In this document: piece by piece, positions 17,097 through 26,269 of the stretch
Numbering within the stretch: the stretch's first letter is position 1
Layout of the letters: each line of letters opens with the position of its first letter
Source of the DNA: Pseudomonadota bacterium
GTDB lineage: Bacteria; Pseudomonadota; Gammaproteobacteria; Steroidobacterales; Woeseiaceae
Direction of reading: 5' to 3'
Assembly: GCA_022574185.1 (NCBI GenBank)
Contig: JACZSM010000011.1
Location: forward strand, 1-57,322
Length of the DNA stretch: 57,322 bases
Program-made: the position numbers and the translations under genes
The notes under the pieces: generated by a model
Databases searched by the model: none
What the model was told of the DNA's origin: nothing
What the model saw: only the letters and a program-made list of their open reading frames with translations

Positions 17097-17825
17097 ATGA
17101 GCCGAAGTACTTCGCGCAGTTTCGTTCGTTTCGCATGCGTGGCTGCATCTGTTTTTCTGCTCGCCTTGAACGATGCCGGTGCCGATGCAGCCGACGATCC
17201 CGTATTGCTGGCGGTATTTCTCGATCAACTGGAAACGCGTGACGCCACCGGTGACCGCACTTTTTCCTGGGCTGCGGAGGCCTGGCTGGGCAAAGATCTG
17301 CATAAGATCTGGATCAAGACCGACGGCGAGCGCACCGCGGGCATTACTGATGAGGTCGAATTGCAATTGCTGGTCAGCAAAGCCATTGCCCGATACTGGG
17401 ACATTCAGGTCGGCGTACGGCATGATTTCAGACCGTCACCGAGCCAGACTTGGGCGGCCATAGGCATCAAGGGATTGGCGCCGTATTTCTTCGACATCGA
17501 TGCCGCGGTCTACATCGGCGCATCGGGACGCTCTGCATTCCGCTTTGAAGCAGAAATTGAATGGCTTCTTACGCAGCGCCTCATTCTCTCGCCCGAGATC
17601 GAGTTCAATGCATACGGTCAAAACGATGCAAACCTTGGAATCGGCTCGGGCCTGTCAGACATCGAGGCCGGGATTAGGCTGCGCTATGAAATTCGCCGGC
17701 AATTCGCTCCGTATATTGGAGTCCATTGGTCAAAATTGTTTGGCAACACTGCAGACTATGCGAATCTGGCCGGCATGGACGTATCCGAAACACAACTTGT
17801 GATTGGACTTCGAGCGTGGTTTTAG
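17097..17825 (+). CDS. copB: Outer-membrane copper resistance protein CopB
   Basis: 242 residues: signal peptide (RFACVAASVFLLALNDAGA), then a β-barrel with family segments DQLETRDATGDRTFSWAAEAW, IGIKGLAPYFFDIDAAVYIG, YGQNDANLGIGSGLSD and a terminal Phe. It is shorter than Pseudomonas CopB or E. coli PcoB, because the Met/His-rich repeats that usually follow the signal peptide are absent; the Met/His-rich segment of CopA may supply the copper binding instead. The ATG directly follows the copA stop, so translation is coupled. The last ten bases overlap the likely start of the next gene, which is unrelated to copper. Confidence 0.92.
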   Translation: MSRSTSRSFVRFACVAASVFLLALNDAGADAADDPVLLAVFLDQLETRDATGDRTFSWAAEAWLGKDLHKIWIKTDGERTAGITDEVELQLLVSKAIARYWDIQVGVRHDFRPSPSQTWAAIGIKGLAPYFFDIDAAVYIGASGRSAFRFEAEIEWLLTQRLILSPEIEFNAYGQNDANLGIGSGLSDIEAGIRLRYEIRRQFAPYIGVHWSKLFGNTADYANLAGMDVSETQLVIGLRAWF

Positions 17826-19045
17826 AAAAAAAGTCACTGGTCACGCACCTGGAGTGTTCCCTGACCGGCGAACATTATCCGCCCGGCGTTTTGTACGGTC
17901 TGTCACCGGCTAATGCGCCGCTGTTTGTCCGCTACGACCTGAAAACCCTAAAGCGTACGTTGAGCAAAGAAACTCTCGCGGCGCGCGCACCAAACATGTG
18001 GCGTTACCGGGAATTCCTGCCGCTGGGCCCGGATATCGAAGCCGTCAGCCTGGGAGAGACCATTACGCCGCTGATCCCGCTGCCGACACTGGAGCGGCGG
18101 CTGCAATGCGCGGCAGTATGGGTTAAGGATGAAGGCCGCCTGCCAACCGGATCGTTCAAGTGCCGCGGTATGGCCGTTGCGGTCAGCATGGCCAGGTCCC
18201 TGGGCGTGACACGTATCGCAATACCGACCGCGGGCAACGCCGGCTCGGGTCTGGCGGCCTATGCCTCACGGGCCGGCATCGAATCCTTCGTCTTCACGCC
18301 CGCCGATACGCCCGAGATCACGGCCAGTGAAATCGCTTTCCACGGCGCTAAAGCCTGGCGCGTGGATGGCCTGGTCGGGGACTGCGCCAAAATAGTCGCC
18401 GACGGCACCGAGGCAATGGGCTGGTTCGACCTGACAACGCTCAAAGAGCCCTACCGGGTCGAAGGCAAGAAGACCATGGGCCTCGAACTCGCCGAACAAT
18501 TCGACTGGCGCCTGCCCGAGCTGATCTTTTTTCCCACCGGCGGCGGCGTCTGCCTGATCGCCATGTGGAAGGTGTTCAACGAGCTCAAAGAAATCGGCTG
18601 GCTGGAAGGTCCGCTGCCGCGCATGGTCGCGGTGCAATCGACGGGCTGCGGTCCGATCGTCAAAGCGTTCGAGGCCGGAGCACGCGAGGTCGAGGCCTGG
18701 GACAATGTCACGACCGGGATTCATGGTGTGCGCGTGCCGAACCCGCTCGGCGGTGGGCTGGTACTCGATGTGCTCTACGCATCAGAAGGTTTCGGCACCA
18801 TGGTCAATGACGACGCCGTCCACGAGATGCGCGCGAAGATTTGCGCCGCAGAAGGCCTGCACATGTGCCCCGAGGGCGCAGCCTGCCTGGTGGCACTGGC
18901 AGTGGAACGGCAATCGGGACGGGTCGGGCCAGATGACCGGGTCGTCGTTTTCAATACTGCCAGCGGTCTCAAATCTCCAATGCCGCCACTGACTCAAAGC
19001 CTGAACAAGGACGAGCCCGTGGATTATTCGACCATGCAAATCTAG
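17816..19045 (+). CDS. Threonine-synthase-like PLP enzyme
   Basis: About 409 residues, fold-type II PLP enzyme. It begins with a threonine-synthase-type lead (HLECSLTGEHYPPGVLYGL), then the PLP lysine in TGSFKCRGMA (Lys115), TAGNAGSGLAAYA (PLP phosphate/substrate loop) and PTGGGVCLI. Threonine synthase turns O-phosphohomoserine into threonine; related β-eliminating enzymes share the fold, so the exact substrate is not certain. Start: GTG at 17816 overlapping the copB end is the best fit; the open frame from 17726 is within copB. A homoserine-kinase-like gene lies 6 kb downstream on the other strand, which mildly supports a threonine role. The stop is 4 bases from the convergent permease. Confidence 0.82.
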   Translation: MVLEKKSLVTHLECSLTGEHYPPGVLYGLSPANAPLFVRYDLKTLKRTLSKETLAARAPNMWRYREFLPLGPDIEAVSLGETITPLIPLPTLERRLQCAAVWVKDEGRLPTGSFKCRGMAVAVSMARSLGVTRIAIPTAGNAGSGLAAYASRAGIESFVFTPADTPEITASEIAFHGAKAWRVDGLVGDCAKIVADGTEAMGWFDLTTLKEPYRVEGKKTMGLELAEQFDWRLPELIFFPTGGGVCLIAMWKVFNELKEIGWLEGPLPRMVAVQSTGCGPIVKAFEAGAREVEAWDNVTTGIHGVRVPNPLGGGLVLDVLYASEGFGTMVNDDAVHEMRAKICAAEGLHMCPEGAACLVALAVERQSGRVGPDDRVVVFNTASGLKSPMPPLTQSLNKDEPVDYSTMQI

Positions 19046-19049
19046 CAGG

Positions 19050-20363
19050 CTAAGCTGCGTTTTGTCTTTTGATGCGCATTTGTTCGAGCCAGAAGAACGC
19101 CAGTCCCACGACAAACAGAACTCCTGTCAATTTCCATGAATCGGCCGACGTGTGAGAAATCATCCATAAGCAGATTCCAGCTGCCAGCAACGGAATGGTG
19201 TAACCGCCTTTTATTTTGTAGGCACGTTCGATCGCCTTAGCGTCCGCCTTGGCCTTTATGACCGGCAACGCTGCAATGCAGATGAAATATATAATAAGTC
19301 GTGTCAGCGACGTCGCGATCGCCAGCAGAACGAAGGATCCCGACAAGCCGAGAACCATTGCAATGCCGCCGAGAAATACGATTGAATTGGCGGGCGACGA
19401 ATACTTTTCATTTATGCGACCGAACCATTGCGGCAACAGGCGTTGGTCGGCAAGTGACTGCGTCAGGCGCGGCGTCGCCAGCATCGTGCTCGAAAGATTT
19501 CCGGCGATCGAAAATATTGCTGTCAGCGTAATTACGATGGCGCCGGCGGGACCAGCCAGTTTTCTGCCGACATCGACCAGCGTCCCACCGTCCGCAGCAT
19601 CGGAGATGACGGAGACATAGACCAGTACAATCAGAAAATAGAGTATGCCCGTCGTAATCATCGTGAGCACGAGTGCGTTGGGGATCGTCTTTCTCGGATT
19701 CGCCGTCTCGCCCGCAGGTATGAGTACCTGCTCAAAACCGAGAAATGCATAAATCAACAGCAACGTCGTGCCACCCAGATCGTCGATCGTCGGCATATTT
19801 TCGGGAAACAGAATCTCCGGGCTCACATATTGCAGGCCGAGCAGGACCATGATCAACAGCGGAATCAGTTTGAAAAATGTGAAAAAACTCAATGCGCGCA
19901 CACCGCCTTTGACGCCCAGCACGTTGACCAGCGTCAGCATCGAGATAACGACGACGACAACGACGGAATGGCCGATATCGGTGTCGAACCATGGCAGAAG
20001 TGCGCCCAGGAAAATGGCCATGACGTGGCAGTTTGCAGCAATGGACGCTGCACGACTGACGAAGTAAATCCAGCCGGTGCTGAATCCGGTCAGCGGGCCG
20101 AACGCCTTGGTTGCATACAGCGCGGGCCCGCCGGATATTCTGAAGTAACTCGATAATTCTGCAAAAGTCAGTACGACCGTGATAATCAACACTCCGGCCG
20201 CCAGAAACAACCAGGGACTGAGCACGCCCGCCCTGGCTACAACAGCAGGCGGCAGTGCGAATATTCCGGCGCCGATCATCCCGTTCAGTACCAGCAGCAC
20301 GCCGCCGAAGAGTCCGATACCGCGGACCACCTGGCCCTTTTGGCCCGACGTCGCTTGATTCAT
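19050..20363 (-). CDS. APC-superfamily amino acid permease
   Basis: 437 residues with about 12 predicted helices. The start region GVLLVLNGMIGAGIFALPPAVVARAG is the APC helix-1 signature with its unwound GxG substrate-binding stretch; FAELSSYFRISGGPALYATKAFGP and AFLGFEQVLIPAGETANPRKTIPNAL are the conserved helix 2 and helix 6 regions. It should import or exchange an amino acid or amine using proton or substrate gradients. No substrate can be assigned. It stands alone, convergent with the threonine-synthase-like gene and separated from the upstream DUF4340 operon by 143 bases. Confidence 0.9.
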   Translation of the reverse strand: MNQATSGQKGQVVRGIGLFGGVLLVLNGMIGAGIFALPPAVVARAGVLSPWLFLAAGVLIITVVLTFAELSSYFRISGGPALYATKAFGPLTGFSTGWIYFVSRAASIAANCHVMAIFLGALLPWFDTDIGHSVVVVVVISMLTLVNVLGVKGGVRALSFFTFFKLIPLLIMVLLGLQYVSPEILFPENMPTIDDLGGTTLLLIYAFLGFEQVLIPAGETANPRKTIPNALVLTMITTGILYFLIVLVYVSVISDAADGGTLVDVGRKLAGPAGAIVITLTAIFSIAGNLSSTMLATPRLTQSLADQRLLPQWFGRINEKYSSPANSIVFLGGIAMVLGLSGSFVLLAIATSLTRLIIYFICIAALPVIKAKADAKAIERAYKIKGGYTIPLLAAGICLWMISHTSADSWKLTGVLFVVGLAFFWLEQMRIKRQNAA

Positions 20364-20477
20364 CGTCTACACTCCTCCCGCCCGAAACAGGATGTTAGCG
20401 GATCAGCATTGCGATTCTGCGCCGCCGGGTACGTCTACCTGAAACTGAGCCGATTCGCCCGCACCGGTTGGTGATCG

Positions 20478-20505
20478 GAGGGCCGGGCCATTGACGGCCT
20501 GGCTC
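20478..20505 (-). terminator. GC-rich hairpin after the ABC exporter operon
   Basis: GAGGGCCGGGCC (20478-20489) pairs with GGCCTGGCTC (20496-20505) around a six-base loop with one wobble, directly beyond the stop of the DUF4340 gene. No T-run follows on the minus strand, so intrinsic termination is uncertain. Confidence 0.35.
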
Positions 20506-20506
20506 T

Positions 20507-21463
20507 TCAAGGTCGCTCCAAATCCTGGCTCTCGCCGGCTTCTGCGTCGGACCTGGCCTGCACCAGTTGTTCGCGTGTGATCTCGATAACGGGGTCCACC
20601 CAGTATTCGGCCACCTGCAAGTAGTAATCCAGGTCGGAGCGTCGCAACACATAATAAGGAGTGTCTTGCAATTTGGAGAAACGGTAGCTTAAGCTCTCGC
20701 CACCCACCCGTATGATCTTGAATTCGAGCGCTGGCTCGTCTTGCCCGTATTCCGGCTTGTTTTCGGTACCCAACAGGGACTGGATCCGCAATCCGGTCAG
20801 CTTGCCAAGCAGCGCGCGGCTTGCTGCGTCATCGGTCTGTTCCTCGTCCCCAAGATCCGCCACCTGCAACACGTCGTCCACGCGATGCAGAATGAACCCC
20901 GGCATCTCGACACGCTCCACATCGCTCGCATCGAGGTTGAGCACATCTTTGTCGATCCAGGAGTCGGCATCAGCCTCTGCCTCCCAGGGTTTGAAATCCA
21001 CCGCAAAGATTTCATCCTCGTCGCCGGGTCTGACATACACCTTGCGAAAATCCGGGGAGGAGCCGACAAAGAGTGTGGCCTTTTCATCTGCGCCCGAGAG
21101 CAACGCAAGTTTGCGCTCGAATTGTTCCCTGTCCACATTGAAGCGCCGGGCTGCGCCGCGAGTCCTGGCGACGGGCCAGCCCTTTTGCAGCGCGGCGAGT
21201 TTATCCAGCAAGCGCTCGACACTTTGCTGGCTGGCCGGGAAGTCGCCGCTGCCGGGCAGCCGCCACGCACCGTCGCGCTTTATCAAAACAACACTGTCCG
21301 TACCGTCGTCTATACGCAGGCTGTCTATCGATTGCCGGTCGAAAGACAGTAACTTCTCGTCGGCCGCGAAAACCCCGTATTCCTCTCCTTTCAGGTTAAC
21401 GACTACCGCCAATACCAGTTGCGCGGCCAACACGGCGCTCAAGACAGGAATCCATTTCGTCAT
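20507..21463 (-). CDS. DUF4340 protein of the gliding-type ABC exporter operon
   Basis: 318 residues, one N-terminal membrane helix (WIPVLSAVLAAQLVLAVVV), the rest periplasmic. Family features are the repeated β-strand units (DSLRIDDGTDSVVLIKRDGAWRLP, VERVEMPGFILHRVDD) and the central VYVRPGDEDEIFAVD segment. DUF4340 proteins are consistently encoded with GldA-type ATPases and GldF/GldG-type permeases, as here, where it lies 3 bases after the GldF-GldG fusion. It is probably an accessory periplasmic subunit of that transporter. The transported substrate is unknown. Confidence 0.85.
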   Translation of the reverse strand: MTKWIPVLSAVLAAQLVLAVVVNLKGEEYGVFAADEKLLSFDRQSIDSLRIDDGTDSVVLIKRDGAWRLPGSGDFPASQQSVERLLDKLAALQKGWPVARTRGAARRFNVDREQFERKLALLSGADEKATLFVGSSPDFRKVYVRPGDEDEIFAVDFKPWEAEADADSWIDKDVLNLDASDVERVEMPGFILHRVDDVLQVADLGDEEQTDDAASRALLGKLTGLRIQSLLGTENKPEYGQDEPALEFKIIRVGGESLSYRFSKLQDTPYYVLRRSDLDYYLQVAEYWVDPVIEITREQLVQARSDAEAGESQDLERP

Positions 21464-21466
21464 TAC

Positions 21467-24358
21467 TTACACCGGTGCCTTGCTTGCCGTGCCGAGAATG
21501 GCGGCGTAACGCAACGCCGCCCGCTTATTTGTCTGCCTGCGTATGAAGCCGATCAGGAGCAAACCGAGCAGCGCCAAGCCATAGTTGAGGGTCTCCCAGA
21601 ACAGCTGGGCCTCCCTGTCCAGGGGATCGAGGGTGCGTGAGAAGTGCGCCCGGCCGCGGATAGCCAGCAAACCGCGATCTTCCAGCGACCAGTCGATGGC
21701 ATTTTCCATGAGCTGCACCGGCTTGAGGTAGCGCGAGCCCAATCCTGATGTAGCCAGATCCAGCATCGTGTCCGTAAGAAAGCTGCTCGAAGAAAACAGG
21801 ATGATGCGTGCCGTGTCGGGGGAGCGGTCGATGACACGCGTGATGACCAACGGCGTAGCTACACCGTCTGTGGGCTCGGCACCGGCATCCTCCTCGTCTT
21901 CATGAGTCAATAGTGGCGAGGGCTTGTCCGTGAAGTACGAGTCGAAACGGCCCTCTATCGCAACCGCCAACAGCTGCACACCAATTTGATCGCCGACCGG
22001 AAAACCAAGTTCGCCATGAATCTCAAAGTCGGGCTCGATCTGCATATTGTCCGATGCCCAGGCCTGGTCCGAACTTTCGAGCAGACGAATCACCTGACGA
22101 TCCAGGTTTTTCTGCTCATCCACGTGGATGGGTGAAGGCCAGGTCATCGTGACCTGGTCGACACCCGCGGTCAGACCACCCTCCTGCACGATGCCATTGC
22201 CACGGATATCGCCAAAATACGGATAGCTCACCATGCGCGTCTCGCGAAATACAAAAGTGCCGACAGTGCGATCGACGGGTATGGGAAACGATGCGTTCTG
22301 CGGGTCGAGTACCATCTGCGCTGCGAGCGTGATGCCATGGTATTCCAGCCAATCCAGCAACGCCGATTCGTTCTTTCTTGCCGTCAAGCCCTCGCCAAAC
22401 TCGACATCGAACAATGATGTCGCAATGATCACGGTGCCGCCACGCATCAGAAACTGGTCCACCGCAAACAGCTGTTTGATGTTCAGCCTGTCCGGCGATG
22501 CCAGCAGCAACAGGTCGGCCTCGTCAGGCACTCGACCGTTCTTCAGATTGGTCGAGGCCAGGTTGTACGCTTCGGCCAGGGTTCCTCTGAGCCAGTCGAA
22601 TCGTTTGCCGCTGGCGGGCATGCCTAACATGGCCAGTGTCGAGATCGGTGTGTGCAGTGCCACGGTCTTGAGAAAGCCCCTGGAGAAGCGCTTTAGCGCC
22701 GCTTCGATGCCACGCCGAAGTTCTGCTATCCCAAACTGCTCCGGCAACGGCACCTGGATGATGCGCCCATCTCCCTCGAGGGTCATATAAAACCAGAAGG
22801 TATTGGTATCGGTCAGACTGGCGACCATGGGACGGTATCCAAACTCATTTTGAATTTGCGTGGCGAGGATACCGTTCTCGGCGTCCGGATCGCGAATATC
22901 GATAACGAACCTGCCGGCCGAGCGCTGGCCCCACTCACCCAGAACTGTGTCTAAATCCTTGCGGAGTTCCACGAGTACCTCGGGCAGATTCTCATCGTCC
23001 GAGATGTAGCCCTTGAAGCTGACCGGGTGCGGAATATTATCGAACAGTTCGCCGCTGCCCTGGTAGGCGTAGAGGATTTTCTTGATGGCCTGGGTAAGAT
23101 CGTATTCGGGATTGCGAAGTTCAACCTCCAGATCCGACTCGCTCTGAATCTTGACCTCGATGAGATCAGTGAAATCGAGCACCTGATACTGGTCGCCGTA
23201 CTGGATCAGGATATTGAAATATGAATTGACCACGGTTGCCTGGTATTTGTTGGCGAACTGGAACGGCACGGGCTGGATATCGTATTTTTGGTTCGCCTCC
23301 TGCTCCAGCTCCGGATGCTGCTGGGGATCGATGAATTCCACGCGTACTCTGCCCTCGCCGGCGACGGCGTACTCTGTAAGCAGGTCGCGCAGGCGCGGCA
23401 CCAGCGGTGCCAGCAGCGGATGCGTCTGCGCGCTGAAGTAGCCACGGATCAGCAGCGGTTCCTGCAGTTGTCCCAGGTAAATCTGCGTGGTGTCGGAAAT
23501 GGAGTAGACCTGTCCCGCGGTCAGGTCGGCGCGCATCGATTGCACCGGCGCAAGCCACAAGTTGGCGGCCAGAATATTGGCCACCAACAATGCACTCGTG
23601 ATTCCGCAGCGCCGGTGATTGGTATTGGTCGCGTTGCCGGCCCAGCGCAGCCACTCCAGCGCAAATATATTCAAGGTCAGAAACACACCGACCAGGCTCA
23701 GGTAATAGTAGAGATCGCGCAGGTCGATCACGCCACGGGTTATGGCGTCGAAGCGAGCGCCCGTGCCGAGAAGCTTGAGAATTTCCGCTGCGCGATTGCC
23801 GAACAGTCCCGTCAGTGCATCGCTACCAAGTAAATAGAAGCTGCCACAGACCACGGCCGTCAGGATCAGGCTGACAATCTGGTTCGCCGAACGCGCGCTG
23901 ATGAACAGACCGATCGCCGCGTAGGCCGCCGCCAGAAACAGGCTGGCAACGTAACCCCCGAACACCGGCCCCCAATCCAGCGGCCCGAACTGGCTGACGG
24001 TCAGCGGCAGCGGCAGCGTCAACACCAGGGCCACGGCTACCAGGCCAAGACACGCCATAAACTTGCCGAACACCAGCTGATAATTTTTGACCGGCACGGT
24101 GAGCAGAAACTCCAGCGTGCCGGAGCGTCGTTCTTCGGACCACATGCGCATCGTCACGGCCGCCACCAGAAAGATCAGCAGCAGCGGCATCCATTCGAAC
24201 AAGGGCCTCACATCGGCGATATTGCGGGCAAAAAATGTCTCCACCCAGAAGAATACATACAGGGTCACGGCCAGGAACGCGCCCAGAAAAATAAAGGCAA
24301 TGGGCGAGGAGAAAAAGCTCGCAAACTCTTTGCGCGCGATACGCAAAATAATAGTCAC
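21467..24358 (-). CDS. GldF-GldG fusion ABC exporter subunit
   Basis: About 963 residues. The N-terminal ~240 residues are an ABC-2 type permease (RIARKEFASFFSSPIAFIFLG, RMWSEERRSGTLEFLLTVPVKNYQLV) with six helices. The remaining ~700 residues are the GldG-like ABC_transp_aux part: a membrane helix (ITSALLVANILAANLWLAPV), a large periplasmic domain (LTAGQVYSISDTT, LLLLASPDRLNIKQLFAVDQFLMRGG) and a C-terminal helix (LNYGLALLGLLLIGFIRRQ). In Flavobacterium these are two genes. GTG at 24358 overlaps the ATPase stop (GTGA). In non-gliding bacteria the substrate of this system is not established. Confidence 0.9.
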   Translation of the reverse strand: MTIILRIARKEFASFFSSPIAFIFLGAFLAVTLYVFFWVETFFARNIADVRPLFEWMPLLLIFLVAAVTMRMWSEERRSGTLEFLLTVPVKNYQLVFGKFMACLGLVAVALVLTLPLPLTVSQFGPLDWGPVFGGYVASLFLAAAYAAIGLFISARSANQIVSLILTAVVCGSFYLLGSDALTGLFGNRAAEILKLLGTGARFDAITRGVIDLRDLYYYLSLVGVFLTLNIFALEWLRWAGNATNTNHRRCGITSALLVANILAANLWLAPVQSMRADLTAGQVYSISDTTQIYLGQLQEPLLIRGYFSAQTHPLLAPLVPRLRDLLTEYAVAGEGRVRVEFIDPQQHPELEQEANQKYDIQPVPFQFANKYQATVVNSYFNILIQYGDQYQVLDFTDLIEVKIQSESDLEVELRNPEYDLTQAIKKILYAYQGSGELFDNIPHPVSFKGYISDDENLPEVLVELRKDLDTVLGEWGQRSAGRFVIDIRDPDAENGILATQIQNEFGYRPMVASLTDTNTFWFYMTLEGDGRIIQVPLPEQFGIAELRRGIEAALKRFSRGFLKTVALHTPISTLAMLGMPASGKRFDWLRGTLAEAYNLASTNLKNGRVPDEADLLLLASPDRLNIKQLFAVDQFLMRGGTVIIATSLFDVEFGEGLTARKNESALLDWLEYHGITLAAQMVLDPQNASFPIPVDRTVGTFVFRETRMVSYPYFGDIRGNGIVQEGGLTAGVDQVTMTWPSPIHVDEQKNLDRQVIRLLESSDQAWASDNMQIEPDFEIHGELGFPVGDQIGVQLLAVAIEGRFDSYFTDKPSPLLTHEDEEDAGAEPTDGVATPLVITRVIDRSPDTARIILFSSSSFLTDTMLDLATSGLGSRYLKPVQLMENAIDWSLEDRGLLAIRGRAHFSRTLDPLDREAQLFWETLNYGLALLGLLLIGFIRRQTNKRAALRYAAILGTASKAPV

Positions 24359-25293
24359 GTCTGCACCTTGGCCGAGATTTCGCTGAAGATCTGCTCCAGG
24401 TTGCGGCGCTCGGGTTGCAAGGCGTAAAGCATCCATCCCTGGCTCGCAATCAGGCTGGCCACGATGGGCGCTACGGCCGCCGGATCGCCATCACTGCCCA
24501 GGTGCAGACCATAGCGGTGCCCCGGCCCCTCTGGCGCCATCGGTTGCACCGACTCAACACCGTCTATTGAATTGAATGGTTCGAGCGCACGCCCTGGTTC
24601 AGCATCGACGGTCACCACCAGGCGCTCGCCGGCCAACAGCTCGTCCATGGTGGAGTCCAGCACCTTGCGGCCATCGTGGATGATGATCGCGCGGCTGCAA
24701 ATTGCCTGGACCTCCTGCAGGATATGCGTCGAAAGGATGATGGTGGCGTGCTGCGCCAGCGAGCGGATCAAGTCCCGCATATGTTGTACCTGGGTGGGAT
24801 CCAGGCCGTTGGTGGGCTCGTCGAGAATGAGCACGCGCGGTCTGTGCAGAATCGTCTGTGCCACTCCGACGCGCTGACAAAAACCCCGCGAGAGTGTGCC
24901 AATGATGTCTGTTGCCCTGGATGAGAGTTCTGTCCGGGCAATGGCGTCGCGAATCCGAGCATTTTTCTCGGCATCCGCAACACCGTGCAGCGTGGCGGCG
25001 TAATCGAGGTAGTCGATCACCGTCATTTCATAATAAAGAGGGTCGTTTTCCGGCAGGTAACCAATGCGCTGCTGTACGGCTTCGCGTGCGACGCTGATAT
25101 CCAGACCGTCTATCTCGATCGACCCGCTTGTGGGCTCCAGGTAGCCGGTCAACATCTTCATGATTGTGGTCTTGCCTGCACCATTGTGACCAAGCAAGCC
25201 GACGATTTCCCCCGTGCCGATCTCGAAGGAGACTTGGTCAACTGCAGTCAGGTCGCCATAGGTCCGGGTCAGAGCCGCAACTCGTATCATCAA
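24355..25293 (-). CDS. ABC transporter ATPase, GldA-like
   Basis: 312 residues with all ABC motifs: Walker A GHNGAGKTT (35-43), signature LSRGFCQRVGVAQ, Walker B VLILDEPTNGLD and switch His in STHILQE. The C-terminal extension (about 215-312) is usual for ABC-2 exporters of the Gld/Nod type. It powers the GldF-GldG fusion encoded immediately downstream; stop and start overlap as GTGA. The first gene of a three-gene operon with the fusion and DUF4340 genes. Confidence 0.93.
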   Translation of the reverse strand: MMIRVAALTRTYGDLTAVDQVSFEIGTGEIVGLLGHNGAGKTTIMKMLTGYLEPTSGSIEIDGLDISVAREAVQQRIGYLPENDPLYYEMTVIDYLDYAATLHGVADAEKNARIRDAIARTELSSRATDIIGTLSRGFCQRVGVAQTILHRPRVLILDEPTNGLDPTQVQHMRDLIRSLAQHATIILSTHILQEVQAICSRAIIIHDGRKVLDSTMDELLAGERLVVTVDAEPGRALEPFNSIDGVESVQPMAPEGPGHRYGLHLGSDGDPAAVAPIVASLIASQGWMLYALQPERRNLEQIFSEISAKVQT

Positions 25294-25318
25294 TCGATTC
25301 CTGCGTTAATTACGCATT

Positions 25319-26257
25319 CTAGCCGAACAACTGCGTGAAACTCGAATCCGGGCACTCGGAGAGGGTGTCGGCAAGCGACTGCATTTCGACGTGCCTGTCG
25401 TGCAGCCGTGGCTCGGGCCTGCGCAGATGATATTGCCTGAATCGCCAAAACGATGTGGCTACGGCGGCATATACCGCAAAGGTCTTCAGCGTTCGCCGTT
25501 CCAGTGACGGAACATTGGTCTCTTGCTCGTAGCCGCGAATGATCCGTGCCGCTTTATCGAAACAAACGCCGTTACGATCACGACAAGTGCCGATGATCAT
25601 CATGCCCAGGTCAAAACCGCGGTAGTAATGGCAAGCCTCTTCGAAATCGATGATCGCCATGAGCCGGTGCCCCTGGACAATCACATTATCGAAAAATACG
25701 TCACCGTGAATCAGCGCCATCGACAAATGCGCAGGAAGGCGATCGCGCAAGTAACTGTCCTTCTCCGCGAGCCAGTCGATATAAGCATGGTCAAGCTTGC
25801 AATTGATCACCTCGTGGAAATAGCTACGACCGTAAGGAAACAATCGAGGCAGGTTCGAAGGCGCGGGAATCTCATGCAAGCGCGCCATTTCCTCGCCCAA
25901 CTGCAGCAGCAGTTTGTCATTCAATGCAGATGTTACGTCGCCTTCGACGTAATGCTTCATCATGACTGGCTTGTCATTGTGCACAATGACCATGGGCCCC
26001 GTGGGCGGCACCACCACACGTGAGGTGCGAATACCTCGAGCCGTCAAGTACACCAATAGACTCGCAAGGTGAGACGCCTGCGCTAACGATTTCTGATCCC
26101 AAAGGGTTAACACGTACTTTGCCGAACTCGTCGTAACGCAATAGCTGGTGTTCTCCATGCCGCCGTCCATGATGGAGAATGCCGTAATGTCATCGATGCC
26201 GAAGCGACGCGCGAGCCTCTCGACCGCGGACCTGTCCAGACGAGCATAACGCGCCAT
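25319..26257 (-). CDS. Homoserine kinase type II-like (ThrB/APH fold) kinase
   Basis: 312 residues of the aminoglycoside phosphotransferase-like fold. Motifs: the glycine-poor ATP loop region DGGMENTSYCV (31-41), catalytic HGDVFFDN (184-191) and metal-binding DFEEA (204-208). The overall pattern (N-terminal GMENTSY, YVLTLWDQ, GRSYFHEV) fits the ThrB-II homoserine kinase family, which phosphorylates homoserine for threonine synthesis; a choline- or other small-alcohol kinase is the alternative. It lies 25 bases upstream of the GldA-like gene and 12 bases downstream of the 2OG dioxygenase. Confidence 0.78.
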   Translation of the reverse strand: MARYARLDRSAVERLARRFGIDDITAFSIMDGGMENTSYCVTTSSAKYVLTLWDQKSLAQASHLASLLVYLTARGIRTSRVVVPPTGPMVIVHNDKPVMMKHYVEGDVTSALNDKLLLQLGEEMARLHEIPAPSNLPRLFPYGRSYFHEVINCKLDHAYIDWLAEKDSYLRDRLPAHLSMALIHGDVFFDNVIVQGHRLMAIIDFEEACHYYRGFDLGMMIIGTCRDRNGVCFDKAARIIRGYEQETNVPSLERRTLKTFAVYAAVATSFWRFRQYHLRRPEPRLHDRHVEMQSLADTLSECPDSSFTQLFG

Positions 26258-26269
26258 CGAGGTGCGGGC

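Noticed and set aside
17816..19045. Threonine-synthase-like gene as part of the copper operon because it overlaps copB
   Set aside because: No metal link; a 10-base overlap in a dense genome is not evidence of shared function.
22233..22790. Plus-strand open frame inside the GldF-GldG gene
   Set aside because: Ser/Arg/Pro-rich shadow of the opposite coding strand.
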